Assembly (NCBI GenBank): GCA_016648135.1 | Contig: JADDOH010001999.1 | Coordinates: 62,001 to 126,000, forward strand | Length of the DNA: 64,000 bases | Reading direction: 5' to 3' | DNA from: Agrypnia vestita | Taxonomy: Eukaryota > Arthropoda > Insecta > Trichoptera > Phryganeidae | Part shown: one piece after another, positions 33,601-45,539 of the stretch | Layout of the letters: every line of letters starts with the position of its first letter | Numbering within the stretch: position 1 is the first letter of the stretch | Position numbers and translations under genes: made by a program | Notes under the pieces: generated by a model | What the model saw: only the letters and a program-made list of their open reading frames with translations | The model's database searches: none | Told to the model about the DNA's origin: nothing

Positions 33601-34318
33601 TTTCAGAGCTATATGCATAATTAATTAGCTCTAGAGTCTACACCCATCACAAACACAGCGTCGGAAAACATTAAAAAATATTGTTTGTTCTGTCTTTTCT
33701 CAAGTTTTCTGACACCATGCATTATAAATTAATATTTGATTTAAATGTATTAGAAGTTTTCGGAATACGCTGCAATGTATAGTAAAGAAGTCTACCTAAA
33801 TATTACTAATACCTAATACATTGCACGCAAATTGATGTATTCATCTATTCACCCGTGCACCCACATAATCATTCAAATATCCGTGGGGTATTGGAATAAT
33901 TAAATCACAAATGTGGATAGATCGCCCATTAAAGCAATTTTTACCGTGGAGTACTCCATCCAACTGGCAATATCGATTTGTCTATGGCTTTGTCACCAGC
34001 TCATAGAATATCTCGGTTTTACAATGTGGAATAGAACCAAATTTGTTAATTTCGTTACCGGAATATTTAAAATTCCGGCTACAGAATCTACAAAATTTAT
34101 GATTGAAATAATGAGTTTCAGAGTGAAAGCTATTCAAATTAAAGTATCGCTAATGCTGAAATAATAATTTTCAACGTGACAAGTACCTAAATATGTGCTG
34201 TAAATATGTATGTTGGTTTGATCCATATCAAAAATTAAAGTGATAATTTAATTGTTGTAGTATTAACATACTATCTTATGCAAACGTTTTGTGCAAGTAT
34301 TTACTCATACATCATTTC
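33600..34318. other. AT-rich sequence, no gene seen
   Basis: An 83-codon frame at 33913-34164 has no recognised motif. Confidence 0.45.
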
Positions 34319-34465
34319 CAGCCCCATTGTTCAGTAAGCATGACGCTGGCTTTACATACCGGGGGTTCCAAGTTCGACTCCTGGTGAGATCACAATACAG
34401 CTACGTGATTTTTTCAGTGATTGAGCCGCATGGCTGTTTTAACGTTAAAAATAAAAAATAAAGTT
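34318..34465 (+). mobile_element. tRNA-derived SINE, family A, copy 2
   Basis: GGTTCCAAGTTCGACTCCTG (B-box region), GTGAGATCACAA and CTACGTGATTTTTTCAGTGA match the copy at 45351. The A box is mutated. It ends in AATAAAAAATAAAG. Confidence 0.75.
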
Positions 34466-34469
34466 TATT

Positions 34470-36265
34470 TTCTTAGGTTTAGTTTATCTTTGAGAACGTG
34501 AATCAAATTTTAACTGACAAAATTACCACTTCGCCGTTTCCCCGCGGGGGTAAATGGAGAGGATCAAACGCCATTGACTCGTACACTATCATACTTCTTC
34601 TCATGCACGCTCATCGGTTGTTTGAAACAGGGGAGACCTTCAATATTTAATTTATCTGATCAAGCTGCCTTTCGATTATTTCTGTTGCCTTTAACGCTTG
34701 ATTCCATTCCCTCCTTGTTCATACGATCTCAGCAACATTTTCATTATTCTAAGAACTTTGCAAAAAATATTTATAAAGACTATCCAAAAGTTAAGGTTAT
34801 CCACATATACCTAATTAAGTAATTTCAATAAATATGCTCAGATTTTTGGAAAATAATTGTTTTCAATTGTACAATCAGATTTCGCCCAGATTCATGGATG
34901 ATGATTAATTTTTATGATTTATTCTTTAATAAATAAGTCTTTCACGAAACATACCTTTTGCTAAATATAAGAATTTAAAATATTCACTACCTTTCTGTAA
35001 TTTTCAGTAAATTTTTCTTTTCTTTAGATTTATGGTATCAAGTGTCATAATACAAAATTGAAACATTGAGAAAAAATAAAATATAATAAAAATTTTAATT
35101 GTAAAGACACAATTGAACAAGGCACTCAAATTTATAGAAAAGTAAACAAAAATAGAATTAGTTATTTTATCCAATCAATTCACGTGGAATATTAACTGTG
35201 CATTAGATATATCTATGATTTATATTATTGACATGGCGTTTTAATAATCGACTACTAACTAGAAAATAATTAAATCTTACAAAATTTACCTCTCAGAAGC
35301 AGTGAAGGAAATGTTCTCATTAAAAAATTAGTGAAAGGATTCAATTTCGTGTACGCTTTCTGTCTTTCAATATTTTCCATTTTATTTAAATTTTATCTAT
35401 TTTTTTACGGTAAAAAATTTCAAATAATTTTATCGTTTAAAACTGTTAATTCTGTTTCCATGGATTTTTTGGTGAAGTTCGTAGTATTTTATCTAAATGT
35501 CAAAGAAAATTGAATTCATTTTTTTCTGTCACAACTGGTACTTTAAAATATTAATATTAGGTAAGAACTTCGCTCATTAATAGGGTTTATAATACGTTCA
35601 TCTTTTCAAGAGAGACTACGACATCATAAAATTCTGCTGAGCAGATTTCCATCTATATTTTTGATGCTCGTCATTACGAAAATCTAAAATACTTTCCATC
35701 GTCTAATAATTATTTTAATAATAAAGCCATGGTTACCGAAATATTCTACATACATATTTTGAATAATGTTATTTTAAATTTATTATGAAAATGTCTAAAA
35801 CCATGAACCCATTGCAGTAAAATAAAAATGAATTAAAATAAAATAAGGTATTTTTCAATAATAATTCAAAAATATTTTTATTCTATCCAATGGGAAAATA
35901 TTTTTGGTTTTCGGTCTTTGTATGGTAAATTAAGAGTTAAATTCAGATTTTTTTATTGTATAAATACAATAAAGCAAACGATATATAATTTGTATACTTA
36001 AAACAAAGTTCATCAATTTGAAACAGTGTACATGCACTTAGTTAATTAAATCTATGCACTTTATTAAATTGAAACTGTTAGCTAATATTAAACATTATAG
36101 TTACAATATTCAACTAATTCATTGATTAATCTACAAAGATAAATATTTGTATTCTTGCTGATAAATTGAAGTTTAAAAATAAATTAATATGAAAAATTCT
36201 GATGCATGGGTTTTGATCGTTTTCATTGAATAAATTTAAATTGTGTATTCGGATACGTAGTGACA
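34470..36265. other. AT-rich sequence, no gene seen
   Basis: About 25-30% GC, with no coding signal beyond short frames. GCCGTTTCCCCGCGGGGGTAA at about 34532 recurs, slightly changed, near 41222, so a further low-copy repeat may start here. Confidence 0.4.
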
Positions 36266-36575
36266 TAGTTCGCGCTAACGTTAGCAGGTTCGATTTCCGG
36301 ATCGCCTCATCGTATAGACTTTTTGTGTATTTATTTATTAGTTATTGTTTTTACTACAAAAAGCTTTTCCTTGCTTACACACATTATAATATTTTTGTTT
36401 GTTATGCACACAGCACAATTCTGTGTTGCAATTTATGTCCAGTTAAAAAAACAATTGCTCCATGTATTCATGTGTGTGAGTCTGTATCTGCGTCATGGAA
36501 TTATTTCTGGGCCTGGGGATGTGTTATTATGGATATATATTTTATATGCATATCGACTGTCATCTAATATTTTTC
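36265..36575 (+). mobile_element. Probable SINE or LINE-tail composite
   Basis: ACGTTAGCAGGTTCGATTTCC is a B-box-like tRNA-derived segment. Downstream, CCTGGGGATGTGTTATTATG and ATCGACTGTCATCTAAT resemble a common lepidopteran short-element 3' region (from memory). Confidence 0.5.
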
Positions 36576-36668
36576 TTTTTCATCCTCTTTTTCCCAATCA
36601 GGTCGGAGGTCTATCGCTTCAGCAGCACTCTTCCATTCCCCTCTGTCTTGTGCTGTAACGGTCATTTG
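36575..36668 (-). pseudogene. LINE C-terminal relic
   Basis: Minus frame TVTAQDRGEWKSAAEAIDLR, PDWEKEDEK: the 'DR..W...A' end of RTE-like LINE proteins followed by an acidic/lysine tail. Confidence 0.6.
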
Positions 36669-36669
36669 T

Positions 36670-37425
36670 GGCTACTAATAGTTCAATATTTTATCTCCGA
36701 GTTTCTCCGTTGTTTTTTATTTTATATAGAGGTTAGCCTTTCCTAGGAGGTAATGATTGATCAAATATACGAAAAAATATTAATAAGAAAAAGCAGATAT
36801 TTTCATAACTTGCATTGATAATTATTGATTAATTTAGATATTAATTTCAAACATCTCATTAACCTCCACATCCCATGTAAATTGACGTATAACTTAAATA
36901 ATTCTAGAAACATTCACCTGATCTAGATTTCTTATTGAGCCATTAAGATGATATTGAAAATATTGTATCATTGGTTTAATCGTATTTAATAGCATACTAA
37001 TAATAGCAAGCGTGATGTATCAGTTCAAATTTGCCAATAAAACAAGCATTAAATACAATATTTGAAATTTATTTTTAATCGAAATGTGTAAAGTAGATTT
37101 GATAATAAGATGTTAAATAATGACTTGTTAAATCTTAGAGTCAGAAGTAGAATATCAAGCCAGAACATTGTTTAAATTAGCGATATGACATTTTATATCT
37201 AAAACTAAAGTGAATTCAAAAAATAAAAATTATTTAACTATCATCTCTACTGTTACAATTGTAATTCCCAAGATTGTCTTATTCTTTCTTTTACTCTGAA
37301 TGAGAGAAAGTGAGAAGACGTGATCTTGGAACTTGGAAGAATAGCTTATTTGAATGATAGTTTGTTGATTGAGATTGTAATTATTATTTTGTTTGGTTCT
37401 TGAAATTATTCTACAAATCGTATTA
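36670..37425. other. AT-rich sequence, no gene seen
   Basis: An imperfect hairpin at about 37270-37335 pairs CCCAAGATTGTCTTATTC with its near complement ending GATCTTGG. Confidence 0.45.
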
Positions 37426-37865
37426 TCAAGGAACGTGGCAAATGAAACACTTAAATTTAATTAAAGTTTTTATTAATTTTACAATAAGTCACTGGACACG
37501 AACTTAACTGAGCACTGTACTTAAATTTACAGTTATTAAAATCAATAACTTGTCTCTCATAAACTAATGCACGTAACTTAAATCGCTCAGGTCCGCACTA
37601 GAAAACTTCTCGCTTGTTGGTAGGTACTTGTCCCGATTATCTGTCACTCGGTTAAACAGGCGCTGGTCGCACTTTTTCGCTGCGGTTTTTATCGCAGGTA
37701 ATATCGCACATGATAAACGTCAACAATGACTGTTGAACAGTAGCAGGCCGGCCGCTTTTTATAGATAAATGTCGTGTGATTGGATAATTCACGAGAATAA
37801 CCCAATCATTTCACAATCATTGATAGTGATAACACTCTACCATCTCTTTAAAATATGAACTAAAA
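37425..37865 (-). mobile_element. Solo LTR-like element, family X
   Basis: On minus: TATAAAAAGCGG (TATA), ACGTGCATTAGT and TTCGTGTCCAGTGACTTA near the 3' end. The last two blocks recur as ACGTGCATTAGT and TTCGTGCCCAGTTACTTT in the plus-oriented copy at 54185-54640. GC-rich in the transcription-start region. No internal domain on either side, hence solo LTR. Confidence 0.65.
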
Positions 37866-38575
37866 TATAAATATAAGAATTTTGGTGCATGCCAAGAAAA
37901 TTACACAAATTATTTATTTATTTTTTAAAATATTTATAAAATATTTTTCATAACACTTTTTAGAGTATGCGTATTTACATAATTACCATAAAAATTAATT
38001 AATCATGCGATAAGTCAAGTCAGGCATATCAACAACGTAATTGGCAGAAAATGTGTGATGTTCTCAAGCAAAGAGCATAGAAAGTAGGCATCAAATATTT
38101 CTCAATTTAATTTTAAATTCTCCTTTTCTGACTGATGGAGTGTACTTCTGATAAATCCTGACAGAAGGCCTAGAGATTCTGACGTACGAAAGGATGAGAT
38201 TAACTATTTATTCGAGAAACGTCAAGAAAGATTTCGTCTTTGGATAATGCTTTTTATTTAAATCCCACCTTCAAATCTTCTGTCAAGACTTGCTTGGCAT
38301 TTATTTACCTGCCTAACGTAATCTTTTTCCACTTAGGAAAAAACATTAATATAAAGGAGGTAGGTATACTGAACGAAAATTTTAAAATTTATTTATATTC
38401 AAACAACGATATTTAATATTCTCGTCCTCTTAAAATTAATGCGTTCTTTTATTACATTATATAAATATTCTAGAGTTTATTTTAGATTAAAATGTGACTT
38501 TTTTAATTATTACATTATTTACTCACCTTGTTTTTGTAGCAAAAAATCGAAATCTTGAGAAAATCAGAGAGATTT
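37865..38575. other. AT-rich sequence, no gene seen
   Basis: Nothing recognised. Confidence 0.5.
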
Positions 38576-38665
38576 ATTGTGACTTTACCATAAATCAAAC
38601 CTGAAAATTTCGGTACGAGAAGCCAGTGTTATATGCTCGCTGAGCTACAAGATTGGCAAGGATGT
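38575..38665 (-). mobile_element. SINE family A head, eroded
   Basis: Minus: TGTAGCTCAGCGAGCATATA (A box), CACTGGCTTCTCGTACCG and a mutated B box. The 3' half is missing. Confidence 0.55.
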
Positions 38666-40165
38666 TCCCTTCTTTTCCAAATGTTTTCTATGTAAATCAA
38701 GATCAAAAAAAAAAATATATTTTTATTATTTAATTATAGTAAGGTCAAGATAATAAAAAATGCGTTTATGGCAGAAAGCTTTAAATATTTTAATGAAAAA
38801 TGAACATTAATAATTAATTGTTAATTGAAATACTTAATTACTTCAGAATATCATATTTTACTGTAGAGAAATTATTTTCATATTGCAAAACATTCTTTAA
38901 AATTGTGGTAATCAAAATAATTTTAATTTTTGCTGCCAAATACAGGATAAAATAAATTAAGTTGAACAGACTATTTTGTAGGGTTTTGTATCTTTTCCTC
39001 CTCGAACCTAATTTCACCTATAGAAGACATGGATGGAAAAAATCTCTCAGTTCAACGATTGGCATTGTGTTTTTTTACAAATTAATTAAACTATTCATCA
39101 ATACATCTTATAAGTGGTGTGCTGAATCCGAAATTTGAAATATTTTAAGAACTATGAAAATTTTAAATAAATAATTTATCTTAATTTAATTATTAAAGGA
39201 CCGATTTTGATTATACTTTGGGTCCGAGGAGGTTGTATTCAAGAGGAAAGTATTTCCTTCACTCCTAGGAAGACCGCAATGCGTTACATAAATGTCATCC
39301 TTCTCGAGGTAATCTTAGCATCTAAACTAGAAAAAGAAACCTTGATGAAAAATAGCTTGTGCTAGCTCAAAGATAAAGATAATACTCAGAGTCAGAACAG
39401 CAATACTGTTGCAGTACTATAATTTGAAAAACTGGAAGAGTACCAAGGTACTTTTTTAGAAGAAAATCCATTTAAATGACAGGTTTGACATCATCTCTCT
39501 TCTTCGGAAACTCCACACCGAAGGAAGGTTCTTCTCAGCATACAAGGAAAGAATTTTTAATTTCTTGAGTAGTCGTGGGAGAGGTGGTGGAGATACCTTA
39601 TGATTAATGTAAATGATAGACAAATTCAGAAAAATATTGCACCAAACTAGTTCGTGATAAAGTTATGAAAGCAGTTTGCGCAGTAGGAGTAAATAAAATA
39701 CCCGTTATGTTATGTCATAAGCATATTGGTGGTCATTGATCCCTAACGAGTTGCCTTTTTATAAGAGATTCTACTTTATCACGATTGATCCTTGGAGGAG
39801 TTTTCGATTAATTTAATGAAAGAGTGTTTGCTTTGTATATACGTTTTTATTTTATTTCAATATAAACAACACACGGAATAATGAAAGTTTGTGAGCGCAC
39901 AGTGGAGGTCCGTCCGATCCGATGTTGAAGCCACCGAAACGTCGCCTACTATCATTATAGAATGATTCATACAAACGATTGCATGAAAAGTTATAATTAC
40001 TCATTACGGTCCCTGGAAAAATCCACTGGTGAATAGCCCTTGGTGTCACATCGAAAATGTGCGAGTTTGGTTGGGGTGGCTGTACGTGGGTGACGAAAAT
40101 GTGCTTTCTAGCACATTGTTTTGTTATGGGAAGGCCGGGAATGCTTCAAATTGTTTCAAAATAGG
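38665..40165. other. AT-rich sequence, no gene seen
   Basis: A somewhat GC-richer part at 39880-40160 may belong to the Helitron that follows. No start terminus was identified. A minus-strand frame at 39852-40049 has no known motif. Confidence 0.4.
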
Positions 40166-40437
40166 CGCGCCGACTGTGTCGGTGAGTCTAGAAGGTTCCG
40201 GAAAAACCTGCTCTAGAAAGTTTTGGAAGGAGAAGGTTCTAGAAAATTCCTGAAAGTTCTATAAGGTTCTAAACTGAGTGGCGGAATGTGTCGGTGTGTC
40301 TAGAAGGTTCCTGTACATTCGAAAAATTTCTTGAAAGTTCTGGAAGGAGAATGTTCTAGAAGGTTCGCGAAAATTCTATGACGATTCAAACAGTGTACTA
40401 AAAATCTATGCGTGCGAAGGCGCGCGGGCACAGCTAG
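40165..40437 (+). mobile_element. Helitron 3' segment carrying heat-shock-element arrays
   Basis: Ends with the hairpin CGTGCG-AAGG-CGCGCG (40411-40426), then GGCACAG and CTAG (40434-40437) before T, the Helitron 3' signature. Upstream are two tandem units of 112 bp, each opening TGTGTCGGTG and TCTAGAAGGTTCC and each rich in alternating GAA and TTC pentamers. The 5' terminus was not identified. Confidence 0.75.
40191..40376. promoter_or_regulatory. Four clustered heat-shock elements
   Basis: Alternating GAA/TTC triplets at exact 5-base spacing: three units at 40191-40203, six at 40232-40259, four at 40328-40345 and six at 40349-40376. HSF trimers bind three or more such inverted pentamers, so each array is a consensus site. 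Confidence 0.85.
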
Positions 40438-40729
40438 TAACACAAATTTTCTTACTTTTGTATAAACACTTTGAGCTAATAAGCTCTAAGTCTGAGAGAA
40501 TTTAATTAAATAAAAGCGAATTTTATTAAATCGGGGAATATAATATTTTGTTCTCAGCGACGCGACGGCAGCTTACGGCGGTGGTCAAAATAACTTAGTC
40601 GTTATTATGGATTAGTGAGATTATATAATGTGTAACATATAAACATTGCGAAATAAACAACAGTCAACTACATTCAACCATTTAAATTATTTACTTAAGC
40701 TTTCATTTGCTTAAATCTTAATCCAAACA

Positions 40730-40950
40730 TTTTTTTTTTTAAATTATCAAATACAGAATTTTTGAAAAAATACGTATTGCATCAATACTACACTATTCCA
40801 TTTCTACTACTATTCTAAAATTCAGTTAAAAGCCTGTGCTATGAAAATAGAACAAACTTACTGGTGTCTTGGAATAGGGTTCAAACCAACGACCACCAGA
40901 TCACCAGGCGAGCTCATGACTATTACAGGTACTCAGGGAAATGGACTTAC
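40730..40950 (-). mobile_element. tRNA-derived SINE, family B, copy 4
   Basis: Shares TGTGCTATGAAAATAG, a (here mutated) GGTTTGAACCC B box on minus, and a reversed poly(A) at 40730-40741. Head less intact than at 19978. Confidence 0.7.
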
Positions 40951-41335
40951 GAGACCAAAGTAAATACTTTATAAAAATACAAACGGAGTTTTATTTATTG
41001 AAAACTAGTAGAAAGGTACTGTTGGTCATTGGCGACTGATTTATAGATCCTGCGGATAACATTATCCTTGCTGCACTCTAGCTCTGTAGCAGCCAAATTA
41101 TTTTGGGCTTGGGCTCTTTATTCTTGATAATTTCATTTTAATTTTTGCCTTCATTTTAAAATTTCCGGATATCTCGTTACATATCTAAACTAACTAACTG
41201 TCTAAACTAACTAACATCACGCCGTTTCCCCGCAGGGGTAAGCAGAGAGAATTGAACGCCACACTCTTCTATCCTGGCATACCACTTTTGCTTCTGCCAC
41301 ATTCATACAAGCTCTATATCTACCACACAAACAGC
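40950..41335. other. AT-rich sequence, no gene seen
   Basis: Contains ACGCCGTTTCCCCGCAGGGG near 41220, shared with about 34530. Otherwise nothing recognised. Confidence 0.4.
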
Positions 41336-41470
41336 CAGCATGTCTCGCGTTGAAGTATTAAGATTTTGGGGCTTAAAGTCCATCATGGGTGAAATTGGTG
41401 AACCATACATCATATAAAATGATCACATAGGTTAGCCATACCATAGATCGTAAGCTCTAATGACATGTTA
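41335..41470. repeat. MITE family M fragment, copy 6
   Basis: GGTGAACCATACATCATATAAAATGATCAC and TTAGCCATACCATAGATCGTA are eroded versions of the family blocks. Confidence 0.4.
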
Positions 41471-41639
41471 TTTAATTATCATATTCTTAGGGTAGTAATT
41501 CCCTTTAATTATTTTGATATTATCACGAGACTTGTGGGAGACAAATGAAAATACTGGACTGGATGGAAATGGAAAAAAATAAATTAACGATTTATAAATT
41601 ATTACTGGAAATAAATTAATTCTCAAAGAATGTCCAAAA

Positions 41640-41890
41640 TTTTCAAGAACATAATACTGGATTTTATCCCTAGGGGAATCATTAATCAAGATATATTATA
41701 TATGTCTCACAGAGACAAATCTGTATTATTATATCGAAACGTAGTCATGGAAGTCTTTTTTGTGATGTGGTAGTCTATCGTGGGTACGTACGATAGGTTG
41801 TAAGCCCTATGAACACCCAAAAAAATTCTCACGATTACTTTGCCATAAAAATTATAGCTTCGTCTCTATGAGACATCTGTAATATATTTT
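41640..41890. repeat. MITE family M, copy 7, nested in the LTR
   Basis: TTTTCAAGAACATAATACTG, AGATATATTATATATGTCTC and GCTTCGTCTCTATGAGACATC match other copies. Confidence 0.6.
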
Positions 41891-41942
41891 AATTTTCAAA
41901 GTCTATGGACACTATGGACAGTGTCCATAGACTTTGAAAATT
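41891..41942. repeat. Perfect 23-bp-arm hairpin
   Basis: AATTTTCAAAGTCTATGGAC... pairs exactly with ...GTCCATAGACTTTGAAAATT, with a 6-base loop. It lies at the junction of the nested MITE and the LTR. Confidence 0.9.
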
Positions 41943-42309
41943 AATTTTAAATTAACATTGGACACCGCTCACTGGAATTAAATTAAAGCACTCCAATTCA
42001 CACTATTTCGTAATTTATCAACTTTTAATCACTTTTATTATCACTTGTTAAACGAAAAACTCCGTTCAACTATCGAACGTAGTGTAGGTACTTTGCTTAA
42101 TTTATTGTCCCTCGGTTTACACTTGCCTCATCGATCGCTACGGTTTGTCGCTAATATCGCACCGGTTAAAACGTCAAATTAAACATTCCATGACCGTGAC
42201 ACGGCTTCACCTTTTATAGGAAACACTTAAGCTATTCGATCATTCCAAGCATCACTAGTGTGTTCCAATCGCTTCGTGACTATTCTAGACGTTCCTCGAT
42301 AATAATTTT

Positions 42310-43540
42310 ACTATTTTGTTACAATATTTTCTTTTTATGCTTTTATTTTTAAACATTTAACTAGAAGTTATCATTTTTAACCATGCGTCATTACCTAAAA
42401 TCAAATAACGATTAGATATTATTCTCAAGGTATTCTTACAATCCTACTTTAGGAATCGCAGGTGGGATTTTCACAGGTATATATTGTGAAACTACTTACA
42501 CAGAACGTATCTATTTACTTCAATAGTCCTCATTAATATCACTCAAGAGAATGGTTCACCGTTAGTTACGTATAGAAGAGATATATTAGTTTTTAGTTTA
42601 ATTTATTTATAGTCTGCGTTAGATTGCCATTAAATAAAATCAATCTGATAATACATGTGATCTGATTTATCTATGATACAGAGATTGAGAAAATTTACGA
42701 CAGTTATAATTCTTATATAATATAATGTCTGAATAAAATGAAAATACATAAATATCTATAGTAATGATATTTATCATTGTATTTAGGTATTTTAAAGAAA
42801 TCTCAATTGTTCTCGTAGTCATATTATAATAAAAATGGTTATAATACTGGTATATAAAATGTATTCTGGGATATGTTCAAAACAGTATGTACATAGAGCA
42901 CAATTTAAAAAAATACCTTCTTTCATGGTAGATACTGTGCAAAAGCCTTGTTTATTTTCTTTTGGAAACACTCAGAAAAAGAATTCTCACATTCACTCCG
43001 ATGTATCAGGATTCATAAGAAAATACGTGACTCACTTAAAGATATTTGGATACTGAGTAGAATATTGCTAGATTAACATTTATTTACATAGCTTCTTTAA
43101 TTAGCAATTGAGTGTAAAAAATATTTTGAAAACTTCTTTATATGTATAAATATATTTATATAAGCAATATATTTAAATAAATATATTTATCATTTTGGTT
43201 GTTATTTATACACGCAATTGAAAAAAATTCGTACATTTTTCGTTTTTTTTTCAAAAACCAACTTTTAAAAATTTTGATCATTGTAAAAATCAAATTAATA
43301 TAATTAGTAAAAATGTACATTGTTTTCTCCACTTAAATTTTGCAAATATCAACATGTTTCAGGGCCAATGGTCAGTGGCCAGGATACAATGTATATTAAC
43401 AAATTAAAAATCAAAAATCGAACTATGGACAGTAAAAATATAAAGCAAGTAAAATCAGGTCAAAATATTAACATCAGAATCAATGACCTTTTGAGATATT
43501 GAGATATTTATGTAAATGATTATGGTTTTTCAGAATTTTT
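42310..43540. other. AT-rich sequence, no gene seen
   Basis: Short open frames (42835-43056 and 43320-43502) have no recognised motif. Confidence 0.45.
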
Positions 43541-43800
43541 CGAATCGTTTAATGGAAAATAATCACTCTGTGATACTGTAATGTTCTTACGATGGAATTG
43601 GTGAACATTGCATTGTGTGGAGTGATAACTTAAGCCAGCTCATACAGGTTGTAAGCCCTGAGCCATTGTATTAGAGACTTTCATACACTTTTCTCATACA
43701 TGAAAAGCTTCGCCTCTGTGAGAATTCTATAAATTATCCTTTATTAATTAATAATCCCTCTGGGGACCAAATCCAATAACTGTGTTCTTAAAACATAAAT
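43540..43800. repeat. MITE family M, copy 8
   Basis: GATGGAATTGGTGAACATTG, TTAAGCCAGCTCATACAGG and, at the end, CCTCTGGGGACCAAATCC plus CTGTGTTCTTAAAA, matching the outer end seen at about 41640 and 29120. Confidence 0.55.
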
Positions 43801-44390
43801 ATTGTTAAAGAAATAATTAATTACTGTTTTTTTATCATTTTGATAATGGAAACGATCATTTTCGAAATCTGTTGGTTAAGTAAACAAACTCAAAGTAAAG
43901 GGTTCATTATAAATTAAAATGATTTTTTCTACTTCTTTTCTCGCATTTTCATTTTTATAAAGTAATTGCATTTGTTGCATACAAGAAACATCCGCCCATT
44001 TAGCCTCCCAAGAGTTGAGAGCATTTACAATGGATGAATAGAGCCTTCCGCTGACAATAGAACAGACGTAATCTGATTTTTCTCTAACGGGACTTATGAA
44101 AAATAGGGGTTGTACAAGTTTTCGAATCTCAGCTAAAGATTATTTTAAATTGCTTGTATTTTTAAAACCTTATGGTGGTAAAGCTGTAATTTTAAAAATA
44201 TCATTTAAATATAATAATAATATTATTTTATTATTTAATTGATAATGACCTTCATAATAATTTGTTTTTAAAAATACGATAAAAGCATATTTTATTTATT
44301 GAAAAACTTCAAAATACTTGTAATAATTTTATGGCACCGCGGCTTTTATGGCAAGACGAAGTTATTTTGTACTAGCAATTGACTTGACTT
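43800..44390. other. AT-rich sequence, no gene seen
   Basis: Nothing recognised. Confidence 0.5.
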
Positions 44391-44540
44391 GCGGGCGGCT
44401 GCAATGGGCACTGTGCGGCCGATAGTGTCCGCTACGCGACCATTAGTGTCTGAAATGGGCTCGCCCATTGCCATTAGGCCTTTCGAGCTTACCGCTTTGC
44501 GGCCGATTGTGGCCGCTGTGTGGCCATTGGCGTGTATAAT
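44390..44540. repeat. GC-rich degenerate duplicate
   Basis: GTGCGGCCGATAGTGTCCGC with CGACCATTAGTGTC is repeated about 100 bases on as TTGCGGCCGATTGTGGCCGC with GGCCATTGGCGTG. ACTAGCAATTG precedes it and could be a reversed Helitron CTAG-T end, but no hairpin confirms this. Confidence 0.5.
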
Positions 44541-45205
44541 CAGCTATCACTGATTGCTTACTACTAGGCCCAATTCAAAATATTATTGTGATAAAATGCT
44601 TTTGAAACACATAAAAAAACAGTAATCTATTATGAAATTAACACTCTTTGCCAGGTTATGAAGTTTGCCACTTGCATTCACGCTTGAATAGTGCTTTTCT
44701 CAAAAATATTAATTTTTTCCTTAAAACAATAAGGTAAGAAGCTATAGCGTCAAAATTTTCGCTTAAAAATTTGACATGTAATGCGTACATTGTCAGTATC
44801 GAACACCAACATAAAAGATGTCTATGCCGTTTCTCATTCATATTTCTGCTACTTGCATTCCTCGTCTCGACATTCTTCTTAACTTGATGTTAACTTTCTT
44901 CTTCTTTTCACAATGATTTCTAGTCATATTTTGAATTCTTCGAATTAAATTCCTCCATTCATGTTGCTTTAAAAAAGCATTAAAACATTCGCATAAATTA
45001 ATTTATAAACCTCGTGTCTTTAGCATTTTTTAAACGATTTTATTATTTTTAAACTGGTAGTGTTAATCTTGTGCACTGCGTATATTTTAAGAAATAGCAT
45101 AATTTTTTAAGAAATTAGTATGAAGACATTTCTTCATTCATTTTCAAATATATTTTTTGTATTTCAAAAGTAAGCCAATGCCTCTGTGGGATATAGAATA
45201 TTTAA

Positions 45206-45206
<1 letters not shown>
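44540..45206. other. AT-rich sequence, no gene seen
   Basis: Nothing recognised. Confidence 0.5.

Positions 45207-45234
<28 letters not shown>
45206..45234. repeat. (TTA)n microsatellite
   Basis: About nine or ten uninterrupted TTA units. Confidence 0.95.
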
Positions 45235-45236
<2 letters not shown>

Positions 45237-45350
45237 CGACTACTTTCAGCTCTCAACGACATTTCCATCATAATATATAAAAGTTATCCACTTAACTATT
45301 ATATAATAAAAAATACATAAAACAGAAAGAAAATAAAAAAATAAAACATA

Positions 45351-45530
45351 GCGGCCCTCGTAGCCCAGTGGGAATTACACTGGCTTCTCACACCGAGGGT
45401 TCCAGGTTCGATTCCCGGTGAGATCACAATTATTCTATGTGATTTACTCAAGGCTGGGTGTTTTATGATGTGTTCTGCTTCTGTGATAGGGCCTCTTGGC
45501 CTGTTGAAGCGTAAATAAAATAAAAAAATA
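45351..45530 (+). mobile_element. tRNA-derived SINE, family A, reference copy
   Basis: A box TAGCCCAGTGG (45361-45371) and B box GGTTCGATTCC (45405-45415) are near consensus and correctly spaced for RNA polymerase III. A lineage-specific body follows (GTGAGATCACAA, GGCCTCTTGGCCTGTTGAAG), then an AT-rich tail of AAATAAAATAAAA. Other copies are at 25725, 34318, 38575 and (3' part) 63110. The apparent minus-strand reading frame across it is a SINE artefact. Confidence 0.9.
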
Positions 45531-45539
45531 CACAATATA

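Larger units (their letters stand above)
41510..42310 (-). mobile_element. Solo LTR-like element, family X, split by a MITE
   Basis: The left part (41530-41620) has TGGGAGACAAATGAAAATAC and TTAACGATTTATAAATTATT, as at 57360-57915. The right part (about 41945-42310) has the promoter half, with TATAAAAGG on minus at about 42215. Between them lies MITE sequence (41640-41890), so the LTR predates that insertion. Confidence 0.6.

Noticed and set aside
39934..39952. GAAACGTCGCC resembling the 3' half of a core
   Set aside because: No CTGANGA upstream and no helix II.
45351..45425. Possible true tRNA gene
   Set aside because: A and B boxes are present, but the acceptor stem does not close and the sequence continues into a SINE body with an A-rich tail.
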